From contig NZ_CM000776.2 of NCBI RefSeq assembly GCF_000162575.1, positions 624,950 through 688,949 on the forward strand: a stretch of 64,000 bases of DNA, read 5' to 3'. The notes beneath the pieces are model-generated. The model had not been told where the DNA came from, did no database searches, and saw nothing but the letters and a program-made list of their open reading frames with translations. This document shows positions 7,690 to 16,456 of this stretch, piece after piece. This DNA is from Helicobacter canadensis MIT 98-5491 (lineage in GTDB: Bacteria; Campylobacterota; Campylobacteria; Campylobacterales; Helicobacteraceae). Within the stretch, counting starts at the first letter, position 1, and each line of letters opens with the position of its first letter. The translations under genes and the position numbers were made by a program.

Positions 7690-10061
7690 AATTTACAAGA
7701 AGTATTTTAGGAAATTTTTTACCTTTAGAAAATATTAGTAGTGAGGTAATGTATAAAACATTAAATAAAATTGGCTTGGAAGTGGAATCGCTTCAAAATA
7801 TTTGTGCTCCAAAAAAGGTTGTAGTAGGTAAGATTTTAGAATGCCAAAAGCACCCTGATGCCACAAAATTAAATATTTGCCAAGTTGCAGTGAGTGGAAG
7901 TGAAGGTAATTACGAAACGCGACAAATTGTTTGTGGTGCTCCCAATGCTAGAGCAGGGATTTTTGTTGCTGTTGCGCTAGAAGGGGCAGTTTTGCCACAA
8001 ATTACAATCAAAAAAGCGGTGTTAAGGGGAGTAGAGAGTTGCGGTATGCTATGTTCTACAACTGAACTCGGATTCCCTGCTATTAATGATGGAATTGTTG
8101 AACTTGATGCAAGTATTGGTGTATTAGAAATTGGGAAAGAACTTTTAGAGTATTCGCATTTTAATGATGAGGTTTATGAGATTTCTGTTACTCCCAATCG
8201 TGGAGATTGTATGAGTTTACTTGGAATTGCTAGAGATTTAAGTGTGGCGCTTAATTTAGAAAGAAAGCCACTAGAATCGCTAAAAAGCACAGAAAATGCG
8301 CCAGGAATTGGTCGTGTGTTACAGATTACAGCAGAGAAAGGTCATGAGTCTTCTTTATTGTATCGTGCAATTGAAACAGAGCCCATTACAATTCCACTTT
8401 GTGTGAGTTTATTTTTGGCTTATAATGATTCTTTGGCAAATCATTGGCTTTTGAATGCTTTAAATTTTTCTACACTTGTAAGTGGGGTAATTTTAAATGC
8501 TTACCCACAAACATTTTGTCAATTAGGCAAGGCTTCGGGTGAAAATAAAGTAATATTAAATCTCCAAAATGATGAATTGGGTTTTGAGAGTATTTATCAT
8601 AATGGCAAAAAGCTTTCTGTTATTGGTATTCACTCTTGTTTAAGTGAAGAAAGTCTTAAAGATTTTAAAGAAGGTAGAGAGTTTGTTATTTTGGAGGCAA
8701 GCTATATACCGCCAAAAATTATCGCACAAAAGGTTTTGGAAACTAAAAGTAAATCTAAGGTTGATCCTAAGGTATTCCAACGCACTGCTAGGGGTAGTAA
8801 TCCTAATTTGCAAATGGGTTTTGATGTATTGGGTAAGCTTTTATGTTGTGAAGATGTGGTTTTGTATAGCGATTCTCAAGAATTAATCATAGCACAAAAT
8901 AACGATTCGATTACTATTGATATTTCTTTGATAGCAAAGATTATTGGAATCACACTTGAGCGAACAAAAGTTGTGCAAATTTTGCAGGCATTGGAATTTC
9001 AAATTGAGATTCCAATGGATGAAAATTTGCTTGTGGTAACTCCACCACCTTTTAGACACGATATTTCAAGCTATCAAGATGTCGCCGAAGAAGTGATTAG
9101 ATTTATTGGGATTGATGAGATTCCAAGCCAACCTTTAGTGTTTATTCAAAGTAACCAAAATAATGCCGAATCAAATCTTTATTGTTTTAAGCGAAAATTA
9201 GCAAAGAAAGCAATAGGTGCAAATTTTAATGAGAGTGTGCATTTTGTCTTCCAAGATAAACAAAAACTCCAACAATATGGCTTTGAAGTCTTAAAGGATG
9301 AGCTAGAATTACTTAATCCTATTACTAATGAATTAAATACTTTGCGAACTACTTTGCTTTTAGGTTTGCTTGAGGCAGCGCAATTGAATAAAAACAATGG
9401 TTTTAATGGGATTTCATTAATGGAAGTGGGAGAAGTTTATGATTCTAATCGCAATCAAAGCACTAAAATTGCATTTTTGCAAAGTGGATTAGCAATGGAA
9501 GAGCGTTATCCTAATGCCAAAGGAATGAAAGGGAATTATTTTGCTTTTGCTAATAGAATCTCTCGTGTGATTGGAGAGTTTTTATTGCAAGAAACAAAAA
9601 GCAAGATAGCACTTTTTCATCCAGGACAATGTGCAAAAATAATTTACAATCATCAAGAAATTGGTATTCTCTCAGCACTTCATCCACAAATTGCAGAGGA
9701 GTTTGGATTAGAGGATACTTATTTGTGTGAAGTGGATTTAGAAAAACTCTCTAGCAAGAATCCACAAGTTAAAATGTATTCAAAATTCCAAAAAATCACT
9801 CGAGATTTGAGTGTGGTTGTAGATAAATCTATTCCTTATTATTGTTTAAAAGAGACTATTTCACATCTAAATATTCCAATTATTGTGAGTTTTTATCCTC
9901 TTGATATTTATAGGGATGATAATCTCAAAGAATCAATTAGCTTAACCATTCGCTTTGAACTTCAATCGCATCACAAAACTTTGGAAGAAAAAGATATTGC
10001 TAGTGCAATGGAGCAAGTTTTAGAAGCATTAGTGCAGAATCATAAGGTAATATTGCGATGA
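7686..10061 (+). CDS. pheT: Phenylalanine--tRNA ligase beta subunit
   Basis: A 791-residue beta subunit. The order is normal: an N-terminal B1 segment, an EMAP/OB tRNA-binding domain (about residues 40-150, with [15 protein letters not shown] and CGAPNAR), the [10 protein letters not shown] segment, B3/B4 editing region, B5 domain (with TPPPFRHDI and [11 protein letters not shown]), the inactive catalytic-like domain, and the C-terminal ferredoxin-fold anticodon-binding domain ([14 protein letters not shown] onward). It overlaps both pheS and aroA by four bases, indicating translational coupling. Confidence 0.95.
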   Translation: MKFTRSILGNFLPLENISSEVMYKTLNKIGLEVESLQNICAPKKVVVGKILECQKHPDATKLNICQVAVSGSEGNYETRQIVCGAPNARAGIFVAVALEGAVLPQITIKKAVLRGVESCGMLCSTTELGFPAINDGIVELDASIGVLEIGKELLEYSHFNDEVYEISVTPNRGDCMSLLGIARDLSVALNLERKPLESLKSTENAPGIGRVLQITAEKGHESSLLYRAIETEPITIPLCVSLFLAYNDSLANHWLLNALNFSTLVSGVILNAYPQTFCQLGKASGENKVILNLQNDELGFESIYHNGKKLSVIGIHSCLSEESLKDFKEGREFVILEASYIPPKIIAQKVLETKSKSKVDPKVFQRTARGSNPNLQMGFDVLGKLLCCEDVVLYSDSQELIIAQNNDSITIDISLIAKIIGITLERTKVVQILQALEFQIEIPMDENLLVVTPPPFRHDISSYQDVAEEVIRFIGIDEIPSQPLVFIQSNQNNAESNLYCFKRKLAKKAIGANFNESVHFVFQDKQKLQQYGFEVLKDELELLNPITNELNTLRTTLLLGLLEAAQLNKNNGFNGISLMEVGEVYDSNRNQSTKIAFLQSGLAMEERYPNAKGMKGNYFAFANRISRVIGEFLLQETKSKIALFHPGQCAKIIYNHQEIGILSALHPQIAEEFGLEDTYLCEVDLEKLSSKNPQVKMYSKFQKITRDLSVVVDKSIPYYCLKETISHLNIPIIVSFYPLDIYRDDNLKESISLTIRFELQSHHKTLEEKDIASAMEQVLEALVQNHKVILR

Positions 10062-11368
10062 TTTTAAGAGTTCTAAGTGCATCAAGTTTTGATCTTGAGA
10101 TACGAGAGATTGCCGCAGATAAGTCTATTTCGCATCGTTGTGCAATTTTTTCGCTTTTGAGTGATAAGCCTTCCTTGATTCGTAATTATCTTAAAGGCGA
10201 AGATACACTAGATAGCTTAAATATTGCCAAAAGGCTTGGTTTGGAAGTGAGGGAAGAAGGCAATGAAATGGTGCTAACTCCACCACCAAGCATTCAAGAA
10301 CCAAAGAGTATTTTAGAATGTGGTAATGCAGGAACAGCCATTAGGCTTTATTTGGGATTGCTTAGTGCGCAAAAGGGCTTGTTTGTTTTAAGTGGGGATT
10401 GTTATTTGAATAAACGCCCTATGAAACGCGTTGTGTTGCCATTAAGAAGCATTGGGGCTGTAATTTTGGGTCGAGAAGATGGGAATCTAGCACCGCTTGT
10501 CGTAGTGGGAAATGGAAATTTACAATCTTTTGATTATACAAGCCAGATTCCAAGTGCGCAAGTAAAATCGGCTTTATTGCTAAGCGGGCTTTTTGCAAAG
10601 GGTGATTCAAGATATAGAGAACCTGAGCTTAGCCGTGATCATACTGAACGAATGCTAAGTGGAATGGGTGTAGAGCTTGAAAGTAAAATGAATGGAATGG
10701 GTGAAGTGGAGATACGCCTATCCCCTTTAAAGCAAAAGCTTAAGCCACTTATAATGGAGATTCCAGCTGATCCTTCAAGTGCTTTTTTCTTTGCCTTAGC
10801 GGCTGCTATTATGCCAAATTCTCATCTTGTGCTAAAAAATATCTTATTAAATCCAACTCGTATTGAAGCTTTTAGAATCTTGGAAAAAATGGGTGTAAAA
10901 ATCATCTATAAAGAAACTTCAAATACCTATGAAAGTATCGGTGATATTGAGATTTTTTCACCACAAAGTTTGCAAAGTGTTGAGGTAAGTGAGAAAATTT
11001 CGTGGTTGATTGATGAGATTCCTGCTTTAGCTATTGCAATGGCTTGCGCTAAAGGGATAAGTAGAGTAAAAAATGCCAAGGAATTGCGTGTTAAAGAAAC
11101 TGATAGAATCAAAGCGGTGGTAGAGAATTTGAAGCTTTGTGGAATTGAAGCAAACGAATTAGAGGATGGATTTGAGATCAAAGGTGGAGAGATACAAAGA
11201 GCGGAAGTTTCTAGCTATGGGGATCATAGAATTGCAATGAGTTTTGCAATTGCAGGATTAAAAAATGGAATGGAGATAACTCAAGCGGAATATATTAACA
11301 TTTCATTCCCAAATTTCTTAGAGATTCTAAGTAAGATCACGCAGGTGGAGAAAAAAGAATGCAAGTAA
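10058..11368 (+). CDS. aroA: 3-phosphoshikimate 1-carboxyvinyltransferase (EPSP synthase)
   Basis: A 436-residue shikimate-pathway enzyme that adds phosphoenolpyruvate to shikimate 3-phosphate. Motifs: ADKSISHRCAIFS near residue 20, LECGNAGTAIRLYLGLL (the first family signature), LNKRPMKR, SAQVKSALLLSGLFA, SRDHTERML and the second signature RVKETDRIKAVVENL, then GDHRIAMSFAIAGL. It overlaps pheT by 4 bases and ispH by 10. Confidence 0.95.
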   Translation: MILRVLSASSFDLEIREIAADKSISHRCAIFSLLSDKPSLIRNYLKGEDTLDSLNIAKRLGLEVREEGNEMVLTPPPSIQEPKSILECGNAGTAIRLYLGLLSAQKGLFVLSGDCYLNKRPMKRVVLPLRSIGAVILGREDGNLAPLVVVGNGNLQSFDYTSQIPSAQVKSALLLSGLFAKGDSRYREPELSRDHTERMLSGMGVELESKMNGMGEVEIRLSPLKQKLKPLIMEIPADPSSAFFFALAAAIMPNSHLVLKNILLNPTRIEAFRILEKMGVKIIYKETSNTYESIGDIEIFSPQSLQSVEVSEKISWLIDEIPALAIAMACAKGISRVKNAKELRVKETDRIKAVVENLKLCGIEANELEDGFEIKGGEIQRAEVSSYGDHRIAMSFAIAGLKNGMEITQAEYINISFPNFLEILSKITQVEKKECK

Positions 11369-12183
11369 AATTGGCTAAGAGCTATGGTTTTTGTTTTGGA
11401 GTAAGGCGTGCTATTAAGCTTGCTGAAAATAAGCCCAATGGAATCACACTAGGACCATTAATACATAATGCTAAAGAAATTAATCGATTAAAAGATAAAT
11501 TCAATGTGGTTGTTAATGAAAATATTCAAGAGATTCCCAAAGATGCTGAAGTCATCATCCGCACTCACGGAATTACAAAAGAAGACTTGCAAAAATTAAA
11601 GGAGAAAACAAAAAATATTACTGATGCCACTTGTCCTTTTGTTACCAAGCCACAAGAAATTTGTGAAAAAATGAGCAATGAAGGTTATGGTATTATTATT
11701 TTTGGTGATGAAAAACACCCTGAAGTCAAAGGGGTGATGAGTTATTGTAAGACAATTCCTTTGGTGGTAGAGAGTTTAGAAGCACTCAAAAAAGCTAAAA
11801 TTCCAGATAAAGTCGCATTAATCTCTCAAACTACTAAAAATATTGAACTTTTTTTAGAAATTGCGGATTTTTTGATTCGGCATTGTTCGGAATGTCGGGT
11901 ATTTAACACAATTTGTAATGCCACTTTTGATAACCAAGAATCAGCAAGAAATCTTGCTAAAGAAGTGGATATTATGGTCATTGTTGGTGGAAAAAATTCC
12001 TCTAATACAAAACAGCTTTATAATATTTCCAAAGAGTATTGTGAGGATTGTTACTTAATAGAAGATTTTCAAGAATTACATCGGGAATGGTTTAAAGGTA
12101 AAAAACTCTGTGGAGTGAGTGCTGGGGCTTCAACTCCAAATTGGATTATTAATGAAGTTGTTGAAACAATCCAAAAATATTGA
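11359..12183 (+). CDS. ispH: 4-hydroxy-3-methylbut-2-enyl diphosphate reductase
   Basis: A 274-residue iron-sulfur enzyme that makes isopentenyl and dimethylallyl diphosphate in the last step of the MEP pathway. Three conserved Cys that bind the cluster are visible: SYGFCFGVRRA, TDATCPFV and NTICNATFD. The TLGPLIHN, RTHGI and GVSAGASTPNWII motifs are also in place. It begins inside aroA. A 68-base gap with a probable promoter separates it from rpsA. Confidence 0.96.
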   Translation: MQVKLAKSYGFCFGVRRAIKLAENKPNGITLGPLIHNAKEINRLKDKFNVVVNENIQEIPKDAEVIIRTHGITKEDLQKLKEKTKNITDATCPFVTKPQEICEKMSNEGYGIIIFGDEKHPEVKGVMSYCKTIPLVVESLEALKKAKIPDKVALISQTTKNIELFLEIADFLIRHCSECRVFNTICNATFDNQESARNLAKEVDIMVIVGGKNSSNTKQLYNISKEYCEDCYLIEDFQELHREWFKGKKLCGVSAGASTPNWIINEVVETIQKY

Positions 12184-12215
12184 TACTTTTAATACTTTTA
12201 AAAGGCTATTTTGGT

Positions 12216-12221
12216 TAAAAT
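12216..12221 (+). promoter_or_regulatory. Candidate -10 box for rpsA
   Basis: TAAAAT in an AT-rich stretch, 30 bases upstream of the rpsA ATG, is the best -10 candidate in the gap between ispH and rpsA. The clear AAAAAGGG ribosome site at 12239-12246 and this gap suggest that rpsA is transcribed independently. Confidence 0.35.
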
Positions 12222-12251
12222 AGAAATATTTTATTTTTAAAAAGGGTGCAG

Positions 12252-13928
12252 ATGGCTGTGGTAGGAATTAATATACAAGAATTGGATGAAATTATAGTTG
12301 ATGAAGATTTTGCTTCAATGTTGGAGCAATACGAAAAAAGAGAAAGTGAAAAAATTTCACAAGGCGAGATAGTCTCTATTGAGAATGGACAAGCAATTAT
12401 TGCAGTTCCAGGCGAGAAAAAAGAGGGTATGATTTCTGTAATTGAAATTCAAGATGCACAAGGAAATTTACTTTTTAAAGTTGGAGATTTATTGCCTATA
12501 GTGATTATGGGAAAAAGAAATGAACAACCTTTACTCTCTTATAAAAAGGCGATTCGCAGAGAGAAGATTCGAGAATATATTAAAAATCTTGGCGAAGATT
12601 ATAAAGATAAAGTTGTTGAAGGCGTAGTGATCAAGAAAAATAAAGGTGGTTATATTGTAGAAGGTGAGGGTATAGAGTTTTTTATGCCTAAATTTGCAGC
12701 CGCTTTTAAAGAGGGTAGTAAAAATGAAGGGAGACGCATTAAAGCGTGTATTATTAATGTAAAACCCGAAGAAGATAGTGTTGTAATTTCAAGAAAACGC
12801 TTATTTGAGATTGAAAATAGTGTCAAAAAAGATGTGATTGAAAATCTACTCAAACAAGAAGGTCCATTAGAAGGCACTATTAAAAAGATTACGAGCTTTG
12901 GTATGTTTGTGGATGTAGAAGGCGTTGAAGGTTTAGTGCATTACACTGAAATTAGCCATAAGGGACCGGTGAATCCATCAAAACTCTATAAAGAGGGCGA
13001 TAAAGTATCTGTTAAAATTCTTTCATATGATAAAGATAAGAAGCGTTTAGCACTTTCTATTAAAGATACCATTGAAGATCCTTGGAAAGAAGTTGAAAAT
13101 GAATTAGAAGTAGGAGATGCAATTAAGGTTATTGTAAGTAATATTGAACCTTATGGTGTATTTGTGGATTTGGGAAATGATATTGAAGGGTTTTTACATA
13201 TTTCTGAAATTTCTTGGAATAAAAATATTCAAAATCCAGAAGAATTTTTGAAAACAGGGCAAGAAATTGATGTAGAAGTTATTGAAATTGATACAAAAGA
13301 AAGACGCCTAAGAGTGTCTTTGAAAAAATTGCTTGACAAGCCTTTCACGCAGTTTGTGAAAAAGCACAAAGAGGGAGATATTTTAAAAGGTTCTGTAGCG
13401 ACGCTAACAGATTTTGGTGCTTTTATTAAATTAGATGGAATTGATGGATTACTGCATAATGAAGATGCATATTGGAACAAGAATGAAAAATGTAAAGATT
13501 TAATGAAAATCGGTGATGAAATCGAAGTTAAAATTGCCAAGATTGATAGAGAAAAAGAAAGAATTTCATTGACACGTAAAGGTATTATTGCTTCACCTGT
13601 AGAAGAATTTGCAAAAAAACATTTTGAAGATGAAGAAGTGCAGGGTGTGGTGAGAGATATTAAAGATTTTGGAGTATTTATTAAACTTGATGAAGATATG
13701 GATGCACTAATTCGAAATGAAGATTTATTTCCAATTAAAAAAGAAGAGATTAAAATTGGAGATTCCATTAAAGGTGTTATCTCTTTAATTGATAAACAAA
13801 ATAATAAAATCCGTGTTTCTATTAGGCGTTTAGAAAAGCAAAAAGAAAAGGCTAACTTAAAAAATTTCAATAGTAATGCCGATGATAAAATGACTTTGGG
13901 AGATATTCTTAAAAATCAAATCTCTTAA
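12252..13928 (+). CDS. rpsA: 30S ribosomal protein S1
   Basis: A 558-residue protein with six S1/OB-type repeats, starting near residues 36, 120, 203, 290, 377 and 464. The last four share the pattern G-x-V/I-x-x-x-x-x-FG-x-F-V/I (SFGMFVDV, PYGVFVDL, DFGAFIKL, DFGVFIKL). S1 binds mRNA leaders on the small subunit and helps initiation. I start at ATG 12252, which sits 5 bases after AAAGGG; an in-frame GTG at 12246 overlaps that ribosome site. A basic tail ends the protein. Confidence 0.95.
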   Translation: MAVVGINIQELDEIIVDEDFASMLEQYEKRESEKISQGEIVSIENGQAIIAVPGEKKEGMISVIEIQDAQGNLLFKVGDLLPIVIMGKRNEQPLLSYKKAIRREKIREYIKNLGEDYKDKVVEGVVIKKNKGGYIVEGEGIEFFMPKFAAAFKEGSKNEGRRIKACIINVKPEEDSVVISRKRLFEIENSVKKDVIENLLKQEGPLEGTIKKITSFGMFVDVEGVEGLVHYTEISHKGPVNPSKLYKEGDKVSVKILSYDKDKKRLALSIKDTIEDPWKEVENELEVGDAIKVIVSNIEPYGVFVDLGNDIEGFLHISEISWNKNIQNPEEFLKTGQEIDVEVIEIDTKERRLRVSLKKLLDKPFTQFVKKHKEGDILKGSVATLTDFGAFIKLDGIDGLLHNEDAYWNKNEKCKDLMKIGDEIEVKIAKIDREKERISLTRKGIIASPVEEFAKKHFEDEEVQGVVRDIKDFGVFIKLDEDMDALIRNEDLFPIKKEEIKIGDSIKGVISLIDKQNNKIRVSIRRLEKQKEKANLKNFNSNADDKMTLGDILKNQIS

Positions 13929-13939
13929 AAGAAAACACA

Positions 13940-14428
13940 ATGCAAACAAGGGTTTTGATAGGCATTTTTAGTTTTTTTACTTGTGTGATTCTGTATGTTT
14001 TAATACGGAATTACTCTCAAGCGATACACTCTTATTCAACTCCGAATGTAGAGCCTTATCAATTAGGGAAAGCAGAAAGTAATGCAACAATTGAAATTCC
14101 TAATGAGATAAGTTGGCTTAATCAACTTTCTGCAAAGGATGGGGTTAGCTATCTTTATCCGGCTTCTGAATTGCGTGTAAAGCTATTATTTGAAAACAAT
14201 CTTAAGAAAGACGAAACAGAAATCTTTAGAGTTTCTGTTGGAATCATCGATGATTATCAATTTTTTTGCATTAATCAAGTTTTAAGTGCCAATAATATTG
14301 ATTATTCTTATTATAAGGTGGGAGAAAGTATTTGGTTGGTTGTCGCTACAGATAACGAGAAATATTTGCGTAGTGTTTTAGAAGAATTAAAGCATTATGA
14401 AATTCAGTATTCTTTGTCTAAATCTTAA
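13940..14428 (+). CDS. Hypothetical membrane-anchored protein between rpsA and serA
   Basis: A 162-residue protein with one N-terminal hydrophobic segment (VLIGIFSFFTCVILYVLI, residues about 4-21) that should act as an uncleaved signal anchor, leaving a periplasmic domain. The C-terminal part (FRVSVGIIDDYQFFCINQVLS to YEIQYSLS) looks like a small alpha/beta domain with no recognised motif. As I recall, a hypothetical occupies the same place between rpsA and serA in H. pylori. It lies 11 bases after rpsA and 12 before serA. Confidence 0.6.
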   Translation: MQTRVLIGIFSFFTCVILYVLIRNYSQAIHSYSTPNVEPYQLGKAESNATIEIPNEISWLNQLSAKDGVSYLYPASELRVKLLFENNLKKDETEIFRVSVGIIDDYQFFCINQVLSANNIDYSYYKVGESIWLVVATDNEKYLRSVLEELKHYEIQYSLSKS

Positions 14429-14440
14429 AAAGGGGTTCAG

Positions 14441-16024
14441 ATGTCTAAATTTACAATTATGGTTTGTGATCATATTCATCAAAGCGGTTTGGATTTATTG
14501 GAAAAGGCAGCAGATGTTGAGGTTTTAAATCTTGCAAGTTTGCCAAAAGAAGAATTAGAAAAAGAGCTTCATAAAGCTGATGTAGCTATTACAAGAAGTT
14601 CTACAGATGTAGATGAGTCATTTTTGTCTTTGGCTACTAAACTTCGAGCAGTTGTTCGTGCTGGAGTGGGTGTAGATAATGTTGATATTGAAGCATCTAG
14701 TAAGCGTGGTGTAGTGGTAATGAATGTTCCTACTGCAAACACTATTGCAGCAGTAGAATTGACTTGTGCACATATTTTGAGTGCTATTAGAAATTTTCCT
14801 GGAGCTAATGCACAGCTTAAAGTTGAGAGAGTGTGGAAGCGTGAAGATTGGTATGGCACAGAATTAAAAGGCAAAAAACTTGGGATTATTGGTTTTGGTA
14901 ACATTGGGAGTCGTGTTGGGAAACGCATGAAAGCCTTTGAAGTGGAAGTGATAACATACGATCCTTATATTAATCCAACAAAAGCCACTGATTTAGGAAT
15001 TGCCTATACGAGAGATTTTGATGAAATCTTAGCTTGTGATATTATTACAATCCACACTCCAAAAAATAAAGAAACTATAAACATTATTGATAAAGAGCAA
15101 ATTGCAAAAATGAAAAATGGTGTGATTTTAATTAATTGTGCTAGGGGTGGTTTGTATAATGAAGATGCGCTTTTTGAGGCTTTAGAGAGTGGCAAGGTGA
15201 GATGGGCAGGGATTGATGTTTTTACAAAAGAGCCTGCCACTTCTAATAAATTACTTGATTTGCCAAATATTTATGTAACGCCACATATTGGAGCCAATAC
15301 GCTTGAATCTCAAGAGAAAATTGCTATTGAAGCCGCAGAAGCAGCGCTTGAATCAGCTAGAGGTTCTAGTTTCCCTAATGCCTTGAATCTACCCATAAAA
15401 GAAACCGAATTGCCAGATTTTATGAAAGCTTATTTGGAATTGGTTCAAAAAATGGCATTTTTTGCAATCCAAGTTAATAAAAATGAAATTCGATCCATTA
15501 AACTTGAAGCGCAAGGGGAAGTTAGTGAATACTTATCCTCACTTTCAACTTTCGCATTGGTTGGAATTTTGAATGCAACAATTGGTGATAAAGTAAATTA
15601 TGTGAATGCTCCTTATGTAGCCAAAGAGCGAGGGGTAGAGATTGCACTTGAAGTTAAAACATTGCAAGATGTTTATAAGAATCAAATTAGGCTAACCTTG
15701 CTAACTCAAGATGGTGAATTTAGTGTTTCAGGGACAGTCTTTAATGAAAATACACCAAAAATTGTAGAAATTAATCATTTTGAGCTTGATATTGCACCAA
15801 AAGGGCGTATGATTCTTTTTAGAAATAATGATACTCCAGGAGTAATTGGATTTGTTGGAACAACTTTGGCGAAGCATAATATCAATATTGCTGATTTTAG
15901 ATTGGGACGATATGGTAAAGAAGCTTTGGCGGTGATTCTTGTTGATGATGAAGTTTCTAATGAAGTAATAAAGGAGCTTGCGGGTATCGAAGCTTGTTTA
16001 TCAATCAAATATGTTGTGCTATAA
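14441..16024 (+). CDS. serA: D-3-phosphoglycerate dehydrogenase
   Basis: A 527-residue long-form SerA, which oxidises 3-phosphoglycerate with NAD to begin serine synthesis. The Rossmann motif GIIGFGNIGSRVG lies near residues 148-160, with catalytic Arg, Glu and His in NCARGGLYNE, and TPHIGANT. After the catalytic domain come an intervening domain (about 320-450) and a C-terminal ACT domain (LFRNNDTPGVIGFVGTTLA onward) that binds serine for feedback control in related enzymes. AAAAGGGG precedes the ATG. Confidence 0.95.
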   Translation: MSKFTIMVCDHIHQSGLDLLEKAADVEVLNLASLPKEELEKELHKADVAITRSSTDVDESFLSLATKLRAVVRAGVGVDNVDIEASSKRGVVVMNVPTANTIAAVELTCAHILSAIRNFPGANAQLKVERVWKREDWYGTELKGKKLGIIGFGNIGSRVGKRMKAFEVEVITYDPYINPTKATDLGIAYTRDFDEILACDIITIHTPKNKETINIIDKEQIAKMKNGVILINCARGGLYNEDALFEALESGKVRWAGIDVFTKEPATSNKLLDLPNIYVTPHIGANTLESQEKIAIEAAEAALESARGSSFPNALNLPIKETELPDFMKAYLELVQKMAFFAIQVNKNEIRSIKLEAQGEVSEYLSSLSTFALVGILNATIGDKVNYVNAPYVAKERGVEIALEVKTLQDVYKNQIRLTLLTQDGEFSVSGTVFNENTPKIVEINHFELDIAPKGRMILFRNNDTPGVIGFVGTTLAKHNINIADFRLGRYGKEALAVILVDDEVSNEVIKELAGIEACLSIKYVVL

Positions 16025-16027
16025 TTT

Positions 16028-16046
16028 TTCCTCCTTTTTGGAGGAA
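16028..16046 (+). terminator. Hairpin after serA
   Basis: A 7-bp stem (TTCCTCC / GGAGGAA) with a T5 loop starts 4 bases after the serA stop codon. No strong T run follows, so it may be a weak terminator or a processing site ahead of the tRNA gene. Confidence 0.4.
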
Positions 16047-16095
16047 TTAAGTAAATTTTGAGCTAATTTTTGGAATAATTATACACTTAATACAA

Positions 16096-16182
16096 GCCGG
16101 GGTGGTGAAATTGGTAGACGCGCCAGACTCAAAATCTGGTGGGGGCAACCCCGTGTCGGTTCGATTCCGACCCTCGGCACCA
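16096..16182 (+). tRNA. tRNA-Leu (anticodon CAA)
   Basis: An 87-base class II tRNA. The acceptor stem GCCGGGG pairs with CCTCGGC, the 3' CCA is encoded (16180-16182), and the D-loop GGTAGACGCG and T-arm GGTTCGATTCC are canonical. The anticodon stem CCAGA/TCTGG encloses the loop CTCAAAA, giving anticodon CAA for leucine UUG codons. A long variable arm (GGGGGCAACCCCG region) is typical of tRNA-Leu. Confidence 0.97.
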
Positions 16183-16456
16183 TAGCTTACATTCTTTTTT
16201 AATCCGCATTGTCTATTAAAATACCAAATATAATTTCTTTTTAGTTACATTTTTTATTCTTTATGCATTTTTTGAAAAAAAGTAACAAATTTAAGATAAT
16301 TAATGGCAAATTAATTTTAAATTATAGAATATATGGGTAAAAAATAAACATTTTTTGAAAAAAATGTTGAAATGATAGATTTTTTTCATTCCTTTGTGTA
16401 ATTTTGTAGAGAAATATAGAATAATATCTATGTTATTACATTTTTAAGGATGATTA

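Noticed and set aside
12650-13870. Long minus-strand frames opposite rpsA
   Set aside because: Low-complexity Ser/Leu/Phe-rich translations caused by reading the complement of Lys/Glu-rich coding DNA; no ribosome site or family resemblance.
16096-16182. Genomic-island insertion at tRNA-Leu
   Set aside because: The tRNA is complete, is followed by cstA, and no repeated 3' end or integrase is seen. The variable locus starts 7 kb away at flaB.
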